Assembly (NCBI GenBank): GCA_003014445.1
Contig: PYGH01000005.1
Location: forward strand, 81,578 to 145,577
Length of the DNA stretch: 64,000 nucleotides
From: Fusobacterium naviforme
Lineage (GTDB): Bacteria; Bacillota; Clostridia; Lachnospirales; Lachnospiraceae
Direction: 5' to 3'
Part shown: positions 33,216 through 41,472 of the stretch, piece by piece
How the letters are laid out: each line of letters begins with the position of its first letter
Numbering within the stretch: position 1 is the first letter of the stretch
Translations under genes and position numbers: made by a program
Notes under the pieces: generated by a model
Told to the model about the DNA's origin: nothing
What the model saw: only the letters and a program-made list of their open reading frames with translations
The model's database searches: none

Positions 33216-33273
33216 TGCGCCAATCGAAGGGGGAAAAGCTCCCGCCGGGACAGACGAAGCTCTATACTTATGA

Positions 33274-33380
33274 GGTGTTTTATGAGAACAACGAACGCAG
33301 CAATGAACTACTTTTACTTTTGCTACTACAGCGCTTATGCTATGGTAGGAAAAGTGCTTTCTGCTGCGGAATAAAACACC
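33274..33380 (+). ncRNA. Long-range RNA stem enclosing the leader peptide ORF
   Basis: GGTGTTTTAT (33274-33283), which covers part of the Shine-Dalgarno site and the first bases of the leader start codon, is perfectly complementary to ATAAAACACC (33371-33380), which overlaps the leader stop codon. A 10-bp stem would close over the whole leader ORF and hide its start site until a ribosome opens it. Confidence 0.5.
33282..33374 (+). CDS. Phe/Tyr leader peptide of the DAHP synthase operon
   Basis: A 30-codon ORF with GAGGTG 6 bases before its ATG. The peptide begins MRTTNAAM and continues NYFYFCYYSAYAMVGKVLSA. Five of ten consecutive codons are Tyr and two are Phe, the signature of a transcription-attenuation leader sensing charged tRNA-Tyr and tRNA-Phe. 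It is followed by a terminator-type hairpin and then the DAHP synthase gene. Too short for usual gene calling. Confidence 0.85.
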   Translation: MRTTNAAMNYFYFCYYSAYAMVGKVLSAAE

Positions 33381-33405
33381 GGAGAATTCACCGGAAGTTT
33401 ATGGA

Positions 33406-33451
33406 CCCGCCTGCGGCGAAAACACTTCGCCGCAGACGGGTTTATTTTATT
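33406..33451 (+). terminator. Attenuator terminator of the aromatic operon
   Basis: Stem CCCG(C)CTGCGGCGAA / TTCGCCGCAG(A)CGGG (33406-33420 with 33426-33440), a 5-nt loop, then TTTATTTTATT. It lies 31 bases after the leader peptide stop and about 75 bases before the DAHP synthase start, the right place for an attenuator. CTGCGG at 33364-33369 near the end of the leader ORF could pair with CCGCAG in the 3' arm as an alternative fold. Confidence 0.85.
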
Positions 33452-33525
33452 CCTGTGGGATATTTCTCCGAAGGAGCGCTATGGCAGAGTCAGCGTGTGA
33501 GGGAGGCTTGGAAAGGAGCAGAATT

Positions 33526-34566
33526 ATGATCGTAATCGTAAATTCTCAGGCGAAAGAGGACAAATTCAACGAGCTGCTGCACTGGATTGAGGGGCAGAAT
33601 CTCAGAACTCATATCTCAAGGGGAGATTTTACAACCATAGTCGGCCTGATCGGCGACACCTCAAAGATCAGTGAGGACGAGCTGAAACGCTTTGATATTG
33701 TCCGCGATGTGAAGCGCGTCACTGAGCCCTTCAAGCAGGCGAACCGAAAGTTTCATCCGAAGGACAGCGTGATCGAGGTGGGTGCAGCGCACTTAAAGGT
33801 AGGGCACGGAAGCTTTGCCCTGATTGCGGGCCCCTGCTCTGTGGAGAGCGAGGAACAGATCATCTCAATCGCAAGGAGCGTAAAGGCCTCCGGCGCAACC
33901 ATGCTCCGCGGCGGCGCCTTCAAGCCGCGCACCTCTCCCTACGACTTTCAGGGGCTGAAGGCGGACGGCATCGAGCTGCTCATAGAGGCGAAGAAGGAAA
34001 CCGGACTCCCCATCGTCACAGAGATCATGAACGCAAACCATCTTCCACTCTTTGAGGAAGTGGATGTGATTCAGGTCGGCGCAAGAAATATGCAGAACTT
34101 TGAGCTCCTGAAGGAGCTCGGAAAGACCAGTAAGCCCATACTCCTAAAGCGCGGCCTCGCAAACACCATCAAGGAGCTTCTGATGAGCGCGGAGTATATC
34201 ATGAGTGCGGGGAATGAGCAGGTGATACTCTGTGAGCGCGGCGTCCGCACCTTCGAGACCGCAACCAGAAACACTCTGGATCTCTCTGCCGTGACTGTGC
34301 TGCACGAGCTCTCCCATCTCCCGGTGATTGTCGATCCGAGTCACGCGACCGGCGTGGCGCGCTATGTGAAGCCGATGGCGATGGCTGCCGCAGCCTGCGG
34401 AGCAGACGGATTGATCATTGAGGTGCACAATGACCCGACACACGCGCTCTGCGACGGCGCACAGTCCCTGCGGCCGGAGGAATTCACGGATGTGGCGCGC
34501 GCAGTGAACCTCATACGGGCAGCTGCAGGGGAAGCCAATGCGGGCCTCGAGGCGCCGCTCGGCTGA
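33526..34566 (+). CDS. aroF: 3-deoxy-7-phosphoheptulonate (DAHP) synthase, type I-beta with regulatory domain
   Basis: First enzyme of the shikimate pathway, condensing phosphoenolpyruvate and erythrose 4-phosphate. The 346-residue protein has an N-terminal ferredoxin-like regulatory domain (MIVIVNSQAKEDKFNELLHW, about 70 residues), which gives feedback control by Phe/Tyr in relatives, and a TIM-barrel with ALIAGPCSVESEEQI, RGGAFKPRTSPYDFQG, VGARNMQN, LLKRGLANTI and VDPSHATG. ATG 33526 has AAGGAG upstream. Expression is predicted to be under the leader-peptide attenuator; aroB follows after 29 bases. Confidence 0.95.
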   Translation: MIVIVNSQAKEDKFNELLHWIEGQNLRTHISRGDFTTIVGLIGDTSKISEDELKRFDIVRDVKRVTEPFKQANRKFHPKDSVIEVGAAHLKVGHGSFALIAGPCSVESEEQIISIARSVKASGATMLRGGAFKPRTSPYDFQGLKADGIELLIEAKKETGLPIVTEIMNANHLPLFEEVDVIQVGARNMQNFELLKELGKTSKPILLKRGLANTIKELLMSAEYIMSAGNEQVILCERGVRTFETATRNTLDLSAVTVLHELSHLPVIVDPSHATGVARYVKPMAMAAAACGADGLIIEVHNDPTHALCDGAQSLRPEEFTDVARAVNLIRAAAGEANAGLEAPLG

Positions 34567-34595
34567 GCGATCGGCAAAATATGCGGAGGATGAAT

Positions 34596-35648
34596 ATGCA
34601 GACAGTCAGAGTAGAGGCATCAGGGAACTACGAGGTGAGAATCGGCGCAGGGCTGCTTTGCGATGTCGGGGAGCAGATCGCAGAGCTGATTCCCGGACGA
34701 TCCGCCGTGATCGTCTCAGATTCCAATGTGTGGCCGCTGTACGGCCCGGCAGTTCAGGAGAAGCTCCGCGCGGCGGGCTTTCGCAGCGAGCGCTTTGTCT
34801 TTCCTGCGGGGGAGGCCTCGAAGAATCCCTCTGTATTGTTGGAGACCATACGCTTCTTTGCAGAGAAAGAGCTCACGCGGGAGGATGTCGTCGTCGCGCT
34901 GGGCGGCGGCGTCGTGGGGGATCTCGCGGGTCTCGCAGCAGCCCTCTATCTGCGCTCTGTACCCTGTGTTCAGATACCGACCTCGCTCCTCGCGATGGTA
35001 GATTCCTCCGTCGGCGGGAAGACCGCAGTGGATCTCCCCGAGGGCAAGAACATGCTCGGAAGCTTCACACAGCCGCGTCTCGTGCTCTGCGATACAGATG
35101 TGCTCCGCACCCTGCCTCGGGAGGTCTTTTCGGAGGGCATGGCGGAAGTAATCAAGTACGGCATGATACAGAGCCCTGCGCTGCTCAGGCTCCTGCTTGA
35201 GGAAGACGCAGAGGATGTCCTTCCGCAGATCATCACGCACTGCGTGGAGCTGAAGCGGGATATCGTAGCCAGAGACGAACAGGACTTCGGGGATCGTCAG
35301 CTACTAAACTTCGGGCATACGCTGGGGCACGCTGTGGAGCGCTGCCGCGGCTATGAGATCTATCACGGCGAGGGTGTCGCAATCGGCATGGGCATCATGA
35401 CGAGGGCGGAACAGCGCCGCGGAAACTGCCCGCAGGAATGTGTGGAAACGCTGGAGCTCCTGCTTCAGAAATACCGGCTGCCGCGCAGCACAGAGCTCCC
35501 GGAGGAGGCGCTGCTCCAGGCTGCAAAAGCGGATAAAAAGCGGCGCGGCGACAGCATCACCCTCGTCCTGCCGAGAAGCTTTGGAAAATGCATGCTGGAG
35601 CGGAGCAGCTATGAGACACTCGCAGAGCTGCTCCGTCTCGGGAGATAG
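34596..35648 (+). CDS. aroB: 3-dehydroquinate synthase
   Basis: Second enzyme of the shikimate pathway, turning DAHP into 3-dehydroquinate with NAD+ and a divalent metal. The 350 residues show VVALGGGVVGDLAGLAAALY, IPTSLLAMVDSSVGGKTAVD, KNMLGSFTQPRLVLCDTD, VIKYGMI, and the metal-binding LLNFGHTLGHAVE with HGEGVAIGM. CGGAGGA stands 5 bases before ATG 34596; two earlier in-frame ATGs overlap the ribosome binding site and are rejected. It is the last gene of the attenuated operon, before a terminator. Confidence 0.95.
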   Translation: MQTVRVEASGNYEVRIGAGLLCDVGEQIAELIPGRSAVIVSDSNVWPLYGPAVQEKLRAAGFRSERFVFPAGEASKNPSVLLETIRFFAEKELTREDVVVALGGGVVGDLAGLAAALYLRSVPCVQIPTSLLAMVDSSVGGKTAVDLPEGKNMLGSFTQPRLVLCDTDVLRTLPREVFSEGMAEVIKYGMIQSPALLRLLLEEDAEDVLPQIITHCVELKRDIVARDEQDFGDRQLLNFGHTLGHAVERCRGYEIYHGEGVAIGMGIMTRAEQRRGNCPQECVETLELLLQKYRLPRSTELPEEALLQAAKADKKRRGDSITLVLPRSFGKCMLERSSYETLAELLRLGR

Positions 35649-35713
35649 CGGCCCCGACAGCACAGATCTCAGATCAGAATGCAGACTGTGCATCAGAGCA
35701 CAGAAAAACAGAG

Positions 35714-35765
35714 GCATCGCTTCCGTCACGCGACTCCGGGTGACAGAGGCGATGCTTTTCTTTGT
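35714..35765 (+). terminator. Intrinsic terminator after aroB
   Basis: Stem GCATCGC / GCGATGC (35714-35720 with 35749-35755) enclosing a second GTCAC/GTGAC pair, followed by TTTTCTTTGT. Confidence 0.75.
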
Positions 35766-35837
35766 CTGATCGAAATATTTTCATCTGCCGGCGGCAGCAC
35801 AAAATTCAAAATCTATCACTCGAAAGACTTTCCGCCT

Positions 35838-36611
35838 TCAGAGATACAATTCGCCCCAGCGTCCGCAGACCTCAAAGCCCAGGTGACGGTACAGGTCTGC
35901 AACCTTGTCGTCACCGGAAATCAGGCGTGGAATCTTTCCCTTTTCAAGAATCCGCTTTGTCAGAAACGAGGTGATGCAGCTGCCAAGTCCCCGGCGTCTG
36001 TACTCAGGCAGCACCGCCACAGCGGCAATTACAGCACTGCTGTCATCTTCAGAAGCAATGCTTCCGGTTCCAACGGTCTCTCCGTCCACCTTCAGCTGAT
36101 ACAGCTCCGAAAGACCGCGGGACAGCCTATTTCGGAGATCCCTGCTCCAGGGATCAAAGTTCAGATGTGTGCGATAATATTCGTGACTGCGCTGAAGAAC
36201 CGAAAAAATCGTCTGTGGATCAGCGGGGAGCAGCTCCGGAAAGCTGTCCTGCACAGATGCTCTCCCGTACACCATATAGCAGGAGCTGTCCATCCTGCCC
36301 CCGAGCATGCTTTTCAGAGAAAGGCAGAGCTCAAAATCCGTATGAATTTCTCTGACAGCAATCTGCCGGCATAACTCCACAATCGGAGCCGCAGAGGCGT
36401 TTCCTTCGGAAGCGACGGAAAGCAGACCATTCTGGAGACAGAGCGCCGCCTCCGGACAACTCTCGGATCCGCAGAGGAAAAAGCGCACATCGCTGTTCTC
36501 TATTCCATAGGCGCGAAGAGCCGTGAGCGCACGCGAACCAAATACATGCTCATAGCTGCAGGCTCTGACAAATGCCGGTATCTGGTAAAAATGTTGCAGC
36601 GGAATCAGCAT
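35838..36611 (-). CDS. GNAT family N-acetyltransferase
   Basis: A 257-residue protein with a C-terminal GNAT domain: VAVLPEYRRRGLGSCITSFL is the acetyl-CoA pyrophosphate-binding motif, followed by LISGDDKVADLYRHLGFEVC. The N-terminal about 120 residues are a separate region without a recognised fold, as in two-domain GNATs. Acceptor substrate is unknown. GGAGG is 8 bases before the ATG. It lies downstream of, and in the same direction as, the YheO-like regulator. Confidence 0.85.
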   Translation of the reverse strand: MLIPLQHFYQIPAFVRACSYEHVFGSRALTALRAYGIENSDVRFFLCGSESCPEAALCLQNGLLSVASEGNASAAPIVELCRQIAVREIHTDFELCLSLKSMLGGRMDSSCYMVYGRASVQDSFPELLPADPQTIFSVLQRSHEYYRTHLNFDPWSRDLRNRLSRGLSELYQLKVDGETVGTGSIASEDDSSAVIAAVAVLPEYRRRGLGSCITSFLTKRILEKGKIPRLISGDDKVADLYRHLGFEVCGRWGELYL

Positions 36612-36670
36612 AGAGGAACCTCCTCACAAAATTAAATGATCTGCTCCCGGGGTTCTCGGCGAAAATGCCC

Positions 36671-37387
36671 TCAAATTTCAGTCGTTCCGGCAGAATTATT
36701 TTTGATCTGGGACAGATAGCGGTAGATACTGGCCTGAGAACAGTGCAACCTCTGCGCGACATCTTTGACCGCCCCTTTCAGCAGGAATATCCCGTCAGCC
36801 TCAAGAGAAGCAATAATCCTGAGCCTCTCGTCCGAAGTCAGGCGTTCAGCCGTGATGCCCATATGCTCAAGCTCCCGCCCGATTGTATCCGCAGTCACAG
36901 CCTCCGTGCTGTTATGGAATTTTTCCGGAACAGAGGTCTTCTCAATCGGATCTTTTACCGCCGAAGCACAGGGAGACAGGATATCCGACACAAACATATC
37001 GGGATGGCAGAGCCCCAGAATCTGCCGGGTGATGGCCCGATAACGGCTGTCATCAAAATTGATGCAGAGCATACCGATCAGCTTTCCATTCTGTTTAATA
37101 AACATCGTATTGGAGCGCAATTCCTTACCATTAACGGAAACACCGTAGTAATGTGTGCGATAGTCGGAAGTCTCATAGCTCTTGTCGCGCAATATGCCGA
37201 GTGCCATATTGGTCAAAGGCGCACCGACCTTTCTCCCGCTGACATGATTGTTGGCAATTGCAATGATGGAATGCTCCCTGTTTGTCATATCGTGGAGGGC
37301 CACCTCATAGTCGGGTCCAAGAGCCAGTCCCAGAAATTCCGTCAGCTTCATATAGTGCTTTAAAAGAGGGTTTGTCACAACAGGCAT
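36671..37387 (-). CDS. YheO/DauR-like transcriptional regulator
   Basis: A 238-residue regulator with a YheO-type PAS-like domain (LTEFLGLALGPDYEVALHDM, then NREHSIIAIANNHVSGRKVG and GKLIGMLCINFDDSRY) and a C-terminal DauR-like helix-turn-helix (GIFLLKGAVKDVAQRLHCSQ followed by ASIYRYLSQI). Relatives control amino acid catabolism genes such as D-arginine utilisation. Start ATG 37387 is chosen because GAGGTG lies at proper distance and the upstream extension contains its own promoter. It is divergent from ridA-tnaA-transporter, its likely target. Confidence 0.88.
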   Translation of the reverse strand: MPVVTNPLLKHYMKLTEFLGLALGPDYEVALHDMTNREHSIIAIANNHVSGRKVGAPLTNMALGILRDKSYETSDYRTHYYGVSVNGKELRSNTMFIKQNGKLIGMLCINFDDSRYRAITRQILGLCHPDMFVSDILSPCASAVKDPIEKTSVPEKFHNSTEAVTADTIGRELEHMGITAERLTSDERLRIIASLEADGIFLLKGAVKDVAQRLHCSQASIYRYLSQIKNNSAGTTEI

Positions 37388-37423
37388 ACGCTCACCTCGT
37401 CCTGTGTTTAATTGAATATTTTT

Positions 37424-37452
37424 ATTATAGCGAAGCGGCACAGCCTTGTCAA
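37424..37452 (-). promoter_or_regulatory. Consensus promoter of YheO/DauR-like regulator
   Basis: Minus-strand TTGACA and TATAAT with a 17-base spacer, an exact sigma-A consensus. A transcript would start about 30 bases upstream of the regulator. Confidence 0.8.
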
Positions 37453-37501
37453 AACCGCGAAAAAACTTCCTCGCAAAGATAATATTTTTAATTTGTTTAG
37501 C

Positions 37502-37523
37502 AATAGTGCCCAAAAATACTATT
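37502..37523. promoter_or_regulatory. Inverted repeat between divergent promoters
   Basis: AATAGT (37502-37507) and ACTATT (37518-37523) form an inverted repeat between the two divergent promoters. AATAGT occurs again inside the spacer of the ridA promoter (37577-37582). These are candidate operators for the regulator next door; support is only positional. Confidence 0.3.
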
Positions 37524-37561
37524 CTTTATGAGGTTATTATGTAAGAATTATCATCCCTTCG

Positions 37562-37590
37562 TTGACAATATTTTTTAATAGTGATAAAAT
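37562..37590 (+). promoter_or_regulatory. Promoter of ridA-tnaA operon
   Basis: TTGACA, 17-base spacer, TAAAAT, 30 bases before the ridA start codon. Confidence 0.7.
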
Positions 37591-37620
37591 TTTCTAAGAA
37601 AGAAAAGGAGGTGAATCAAA

Positions 37621-37998
37621 ATGAAAACTGTTATCAGCACGGATCAGGCGCCTGCGGCAATCGGGCCCTATTCACAGGCCGTGTCATCCGGCGGACTGCT
37701 CATCACATCGGGACAGCTGCCCATTGATCCGTCTACAGGACTGTTCCCGGAGGGAATCGAAGCCCAGACCCGTCAGTCCCTGCGCAATGTGCAGGCGATA
37801 CTCAGAGCCGCAGGCCTCGATATGGCACAGGTCCTGAAAACCACAGTATTCCTGAGTGACATGAACAACTTTAACGCTATGAATCAGGTCTATTCTGATT
37901 TTTTTGATCAGAACGGTTTTCCCGCCCGTTCCGCGGTGGAGGTCGCCCGCCTTCCGAAGGATGCACTGGTGGAAATCGAAGTGATCGCAGCAAGGTAA
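37621..37998 (+). CDS. ridA: RidA family enamine/imine deaminase
   Basis: Hydrolyses reactive enamines/imines such as 2-aminoacrylate to keto acids and ammonia. The 125 residues match the RidA/YjgF family: PAAIGPYSQAVSSGGLLITS, GQLPIDPSTG, QTRQSLRNVQAILRAAG, and the catalytic-region Arg in PARSAVEVARLPKDALVEIE. GGAGGTG stands before the ATG. As first gene before a beta-eliminating lyase it fits well: tryptophanase releases 2-aminoacrylate, which RidA would clear. Confidence 0.95.
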   Translation: MKTVISTDQAPAAIGPYSQAVSSGGLLITSGQLPIDPSTGLFPEGIEAQTRQSLRNVQAILRAAGLDMAQVLKTTVFLSDMNNFNAMNQVYSDFFDQNGFPARSAVEVARLPKDALVEIEVIAAR

Positions 37999-38140
37999 GC
38001 TTTGAAAATTATATTTCTTATTCTATGAATGATACTGTCCGCCAGCTGCGGAACGAGGCAAGGGAGCCCCAGTTTCCGGCGACCGGAGTATCCTCTGAAA
38101 ATCAAGGCACGATGTGCTCAATTCAATGGAGGTAAGTATT

Positions 38141-39787
38141 ATGTCTAAAGAGTATCCCCTGAACGTTCCCGCTCCTCACCACTGCGCTTTCGCTGTGCGC
38201 GATATCCCGGACGTCACTGTCGAGCAGCGCGAACGCGCCCTGAAGGCCACACACTACAATGAATTTGCTTTTCCGTCCGGCATGCTGACAGTGGACATGC
38301 TCTCCGATTCCGGAACAACAGCCATGACCAACCAGCAGTGGGCGGCGCTCTTCCTTGGAGACGAGGCTTACGGACGCAATACCGGATACTATGTGCTTCT
38401 GGATACCTTCCGTGATATCTTTGAGCGCGGCGGTGAAAAAAACTGGAAGAAGATCGCAGATCTGGTGCGAACCGACTGCCGCGATGTGGAGAAAATGATG
38501 GATGAGGTCTACCTCTGCGAATATGAGGGCGGTCTGTTCAACGGAGGCGCGGCACAGATGGAGCGCCCGAACACCTTCATCATTCAGCAGGGACGCGCAG
38601 CCGAGTCGGTTCTGATGGAAATAGTCAAGAAAATTCTTGCGCAGCGCCACCCCGGTAAGATCTTCACCATTCCTTCCAACGGACATTTTGATACCACAGA
38701 GGGCAATATCAAGCAGATGGGATCCGTGCCGCGCAATCTGTATCACAAGGAGCTGCTCTATCAGGTTCCCGAGGGCGGGCACTATGAGAAGAACCCCTTC
38801 AAGGGCAATATGGATATTGAAAAGCTCGAGCAGCTGATTCAGGCTGTCGGTGTGGAAAATGTTCCGCTGATCTTCACCTGCATCACGAACAATCCGATTT
38901 GCGGTCAGGCTGTCTCCATGGCAAACATCCGCGAGATCAATCGTGTCGCGCACAAGTATGAGATTCCGCTGGTATTTGACGTCGCCCGCTGGGCAGAAAA
39001 CTGCTATTTCATCAAGATGAACGAGGAGGGCTACGCGGACAAATCCATTGCAGAGATCGCGACAGAGATGTTCTCCTACTGCGACGCCTTCACCATGTCT
39101 GCAAAGAAAGACGGACACGCCAACATGGGCGGTATGCTTGCCTTCCGCGATCGCGGTCTGTTCTGGAAAAATTTCTCCGACTTCAACGCGGACGGTTCCG
39201 TCAAGACAGACGTGGGTGTTCTGCTGAAGGTCAAGCAGATCTCCTGCTACGGAAATGATTCTTACGGCGGAATGAGCGGAAGAGATATCATGGCGCTCGC
39301 CATCGGCTTATATGAGAGCTGCGACTTCAACTACATGCGCGAGCGCGTTGCGCAGTGCAACTATCTGGCGGAAGGCTTCTACCGGGCCGGCGTCAAGGGT
39401 GTCGTGCTTCCGGCCGGCGGTCATGCCGTGTATATCAATATGGATGAGTTCTTTGACGGCAAGCGCGGCCATGACACATTCGCCGGCGAGGGCTTCTCTC
39501 TGGAATTAATCCGGCGCTACGGCATTCGCGTCTCCGAGCTTGGCGACTATTCCATGGAATATGATCTCAAGACGCCGGAGCAGCAGGCCGAGCTCGCAAA
39601 TGTGGTTCGCTTCGCCATAGACCGCAGCCGCCTGACACAGGAGCATCTGGATTACGTCATCGCCGCAGTCAAGGCTCTGTATGAGGATCGCGAGAGCATC
39701 CCGAATATGCGCATTACCTGGGGTCATACGCTGCCCATGCGTCATTTCCACGCTTTCCTCGAACCCTATCCGAACGAGACGAAATAA
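38141..39787 (+). CDS. tnaA: Tryptophanase (PLP beta-eliminating lyase), long form
   Basis: PLP enzyme splitting tryptophan to indole, pyruvate and ammonia; tyrosine phenol-lyase is the close alternative. The 548 residues include FPSGMLTVDMLSDSGTTAMT, RPNTFIIQQGRAAESVL, PSNGHFDTTEGNI, DVARWAENCYFIK, and the PLP lysine in TMSAKKDGHANMGG. The C-terminus reads LPMRHFHAF; a His here is typical of tryptophanase whereas tyrosine phenol-lyase has Phe. It is longer than the usual 455-475 residues, with extra sequence in the N-terminal third. GGAGG precedes ATG 38141; a longer in-frame start has no site. Confidence 0.85.
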   Translation: MSKEYPLNVPAPHHCAFAVRDIPDVTVEQRERALKATHYNEFAFPSGMLTVDMLSDSGTTAMTNQQWAALFLGDEAYGRNTGYYVLLDTFRDIFERGGEKNWKKIADLVRTDCRDVEKMMDEVYLCEYEGGLFNGGAAQMERPNTFIIQQGRAAESVLMEIVKKILAQRHPGKIFTIPSNGHFDTTEGNIKQMGSVPRNLYHKELLYQVPEGGHYEKNPFKGNMDIEKLEQLIQAVGVENVPLIFTCITNNPICGQAVSMANIREINRVAHKYEIPLVFDVARWAENCYFIKMNEEGYADKSIAEIATEMFSYCDAFTMSAKKDGHANMGGMLAFRDRGLFWKNFSDFNADGSVKTDVGVLLKVKQISCYGNDSYGGMSGRDIMALAIGLYESCDFNYMRERVAQCNYLAEGFYRAGVKGVVLPAGGHAVYINMDEFFDGKRGHDTFAGEGFSLELIRRYGIRVSELGDYSMEYDLKTPEQQAELANVVRFAIDRSRLTQEHLDYVIAAVKALYEDRESIPNMRITWGHTLPMRHFHAFLEPYPNETK

Positions 39788-39795
39788 GAAAGCAC

Positions 39796-39833
39796 AGTCC
39801 AGCGCTCTTCATCGGGTCAAGGGGCGCTGGACT
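39796..39833 (+). terminator. Stem-loop after tnaA
   Basis: AGTCCAGCGC / GCGCTGGACT (39796-39805 with 39824-39833), an 18-nt loop, followed by TCTCAAAATTTATT. Probably a partial terminator or processing site before the transporter gene. Confidence 0.5.
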
Positions 39834-39914
39834 TCTCAAAATTTATTCTGTTAGAATTGAATAGGTTGCGCGAAAACCGCTGATTTTTAAAGCCTAAGAA
39901 GGAGTGGCAAACAC

Positions 39915-41330
39915 ATGGGTAATCAGACTCTCGAGACACGCGACGGCTTTCAAAGCAAGTGGGGGTTTATTCTGGCCTGTATTGGTTCTGCTGTTGGCAT
40001 GGGCAATATCTGGCGTTTCCCCATTATGGTACAAAAGTTTGGCGGCATGAGCTTCTTAATTCCTTATTTTCTTTTTGTTGTTTTAATCGGTTCCACCGGC
40101 GTGATCGAGGAATTTGCCCTCGGCCGCCGCGCCGGTGCGGGTCCTGTCGGTTCCTTTGGCATGTGCACGAAAGAGCGCATGGACAACCGCAAGATCGGCG
40201 AGCTGATCGGTGCGCTGCCCATCCTGGGCTCCATGATGCTCGCCATCGGTTATACCGTTGTAATGAGCTGGATTTTCAAGTACTGCTGGATGGGGATCTC
40301 CGGAAGCCTGTACGCGCTGGGTACGGATATGGGCGCTATTGGCGGAACCTTCGGCGCCGCCGCACCGGAGGCTGCAACGCTGGGTGAGGCCGTCGGCATG
40401 ATTGTCGGCAGCGGAATCTTCGGCATGGGCAACGGCGTATGGCTGGTAATCGGACTGATTGCTTCTCTTGCCATCATGGCAAAGGGAATCTCCAGCGGCA
40501 TTGAAAAAGCCAACAAGATCATGATGCCGTTGTTGTTCGGTCTCTTTGTCTGCCTTGGCTTTTATGTCTGCACCTTGAACGGCGCAATGGAGGGCTACAA
40601 ATATATCTTCACGCTGAAGCCCGCCAGTCTTGCCAGCCCTGAGGTATGGATCTATGCCTTCGGTCAGGCATTCTTTTCCCTGTCCGTCGCCGGAAACGGC
40701 TCCGTCATTTACGGATCCTATCTGCCAAAGGATGAGGATCTGCCCTCCTCCGCGCGCAATGTGGCCGTATTTGATACCATTGCCGCACTGCTTGCCGCTC
40801 TTGTGATCATTCCCTCCATGGCAGTTGTCCTGGGTGAAGGGATCAAGGATGTCGGCGGCGGCCCCGGTCTGATGTTCGTATATCTGGTCAATGTGTTCAA
40901 CAGCATGCCGGGTGGACGTATCGTCGGAATGATCTTCTACATCTGTGTACTCTTCGCCGGCGTCAGCTCCATCATCAATCTGTATGAGGCTCCGGTGGCA
41001 TTCCTGCAGGAGAAGCTGAACATGAAGCGAATCCCTTCCGTAGCTCTCATCGGCGGGATCGGCGGCGTTGTGGCACTTCTCATTCAGCCTTGGACATCTC
41101 AGTGGATGGATCTTGTCTCCATCTATATCTGCCCTCTGGGCGCGCTGCTGGCAGGCATCATGTTCTTCTGGGTGCTTCGCAAAGAGACTGCGCTCAGCTC
41201 TGTCGAGCAGGGGCGCAAAGCCGGGAGCAAGCCGATCGGTGACTGGTTCTATCCCCTCGGCAAATATATTTACTGCACCGCCGCGCTGATAGCATTGATT
41301 GCCGGAGCAATGATGGGCGGCATCGGCTAA
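39915..41330 (+). CDS. Neurotransmitter:sodium symporter family amino acid transporter
   Basis: A 471-residue LeuT-fold Na+-coupled transporter. The N-terminal unwound helix with the Na+ site is GSAVGMGNIWRFPIM, preceded by a Trp-containing SKWGFILACIG. Helix 6/8 regions FGQAFFSLSVAGNGSVIYGS and FAGVSSIINLYEAP are typical. Tryptophan-type (TnaT-like) function is inferred from its position behind ridA and tryptophanase; the sequence alone does not fix the substrate. AAGGAG precedes the ATG. Confidence 0.92.
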   Translation: MGNQTLETRDGFQSKWGFILACIGSAVGMGNIWRFPIMVQKFGGMSFLIPYFLFVVLIGSTGVIEEFALGRRAGAGPVGSFGMCTKERMDNRKIGELIGALPILGSMMLAIGYTVVMSWIFKYCWMGISGSLYALGTDMGAIGGTFGAAAPEAATLGEAVGMIVGSGIFGMGNGVWLVIGLIASLAIMAKGISSGIEKANKIMMPLLFGLFVCLGFYVCTLNGAMEGYKYIFTLKPASLASPEVWIYAFGQAFFSLSVAGNGSVIYGSYLPKDEDLPSSARNVAVFDTIAALLAALVIIPSMAVVLGEGIKDVGGGPGLMFVYLVNVFNSMPGGRIVGMIFYICVLFAGVSSIINLYEAPVAFLQEKLNMKRIPSVALIGGIGGVVALLIQPWTSQWMDLVSIYICPLGALLAGIMFFWVLRKETALSSVEQGRKAGSKPIGDWFYPLGKYIYCTAALIALIAGAMMGGIG

Positions 41331-41347
41331 AAACAGCAATACTGCAA

Positions 41348-41414
41348 AAAAACCACCTTGACCGGAATCTCCAATCAGACAGCTGTGATCGGGATTCCTT
41401 TCAGGGTGGTTTTT
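41348..41414. terminator. Bidirectional terminator between transporter and glmS
   Basis: 14-bp stem with one G-T pair (41348-41361 with 41401-41414), an inner GGAATC/GATTCC pair, and A/T runs on both flanks. It ends the NSS transporter gene rightward and glmS leftward. Confidence 0.85.
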
Positions 41415-41472
41415 ATTTCAAACCAAAACTTGCGCGCAGCGGTGCATTTTTTGTTTCAGCCCGGCTGCGTCC

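Noticed and set aside
40083..41339. 418-codon minus-strand ORF
   Set aside because: Shadow of the NSS transporter; His/Asp/Gln-rich, no membrane or domain pattern.
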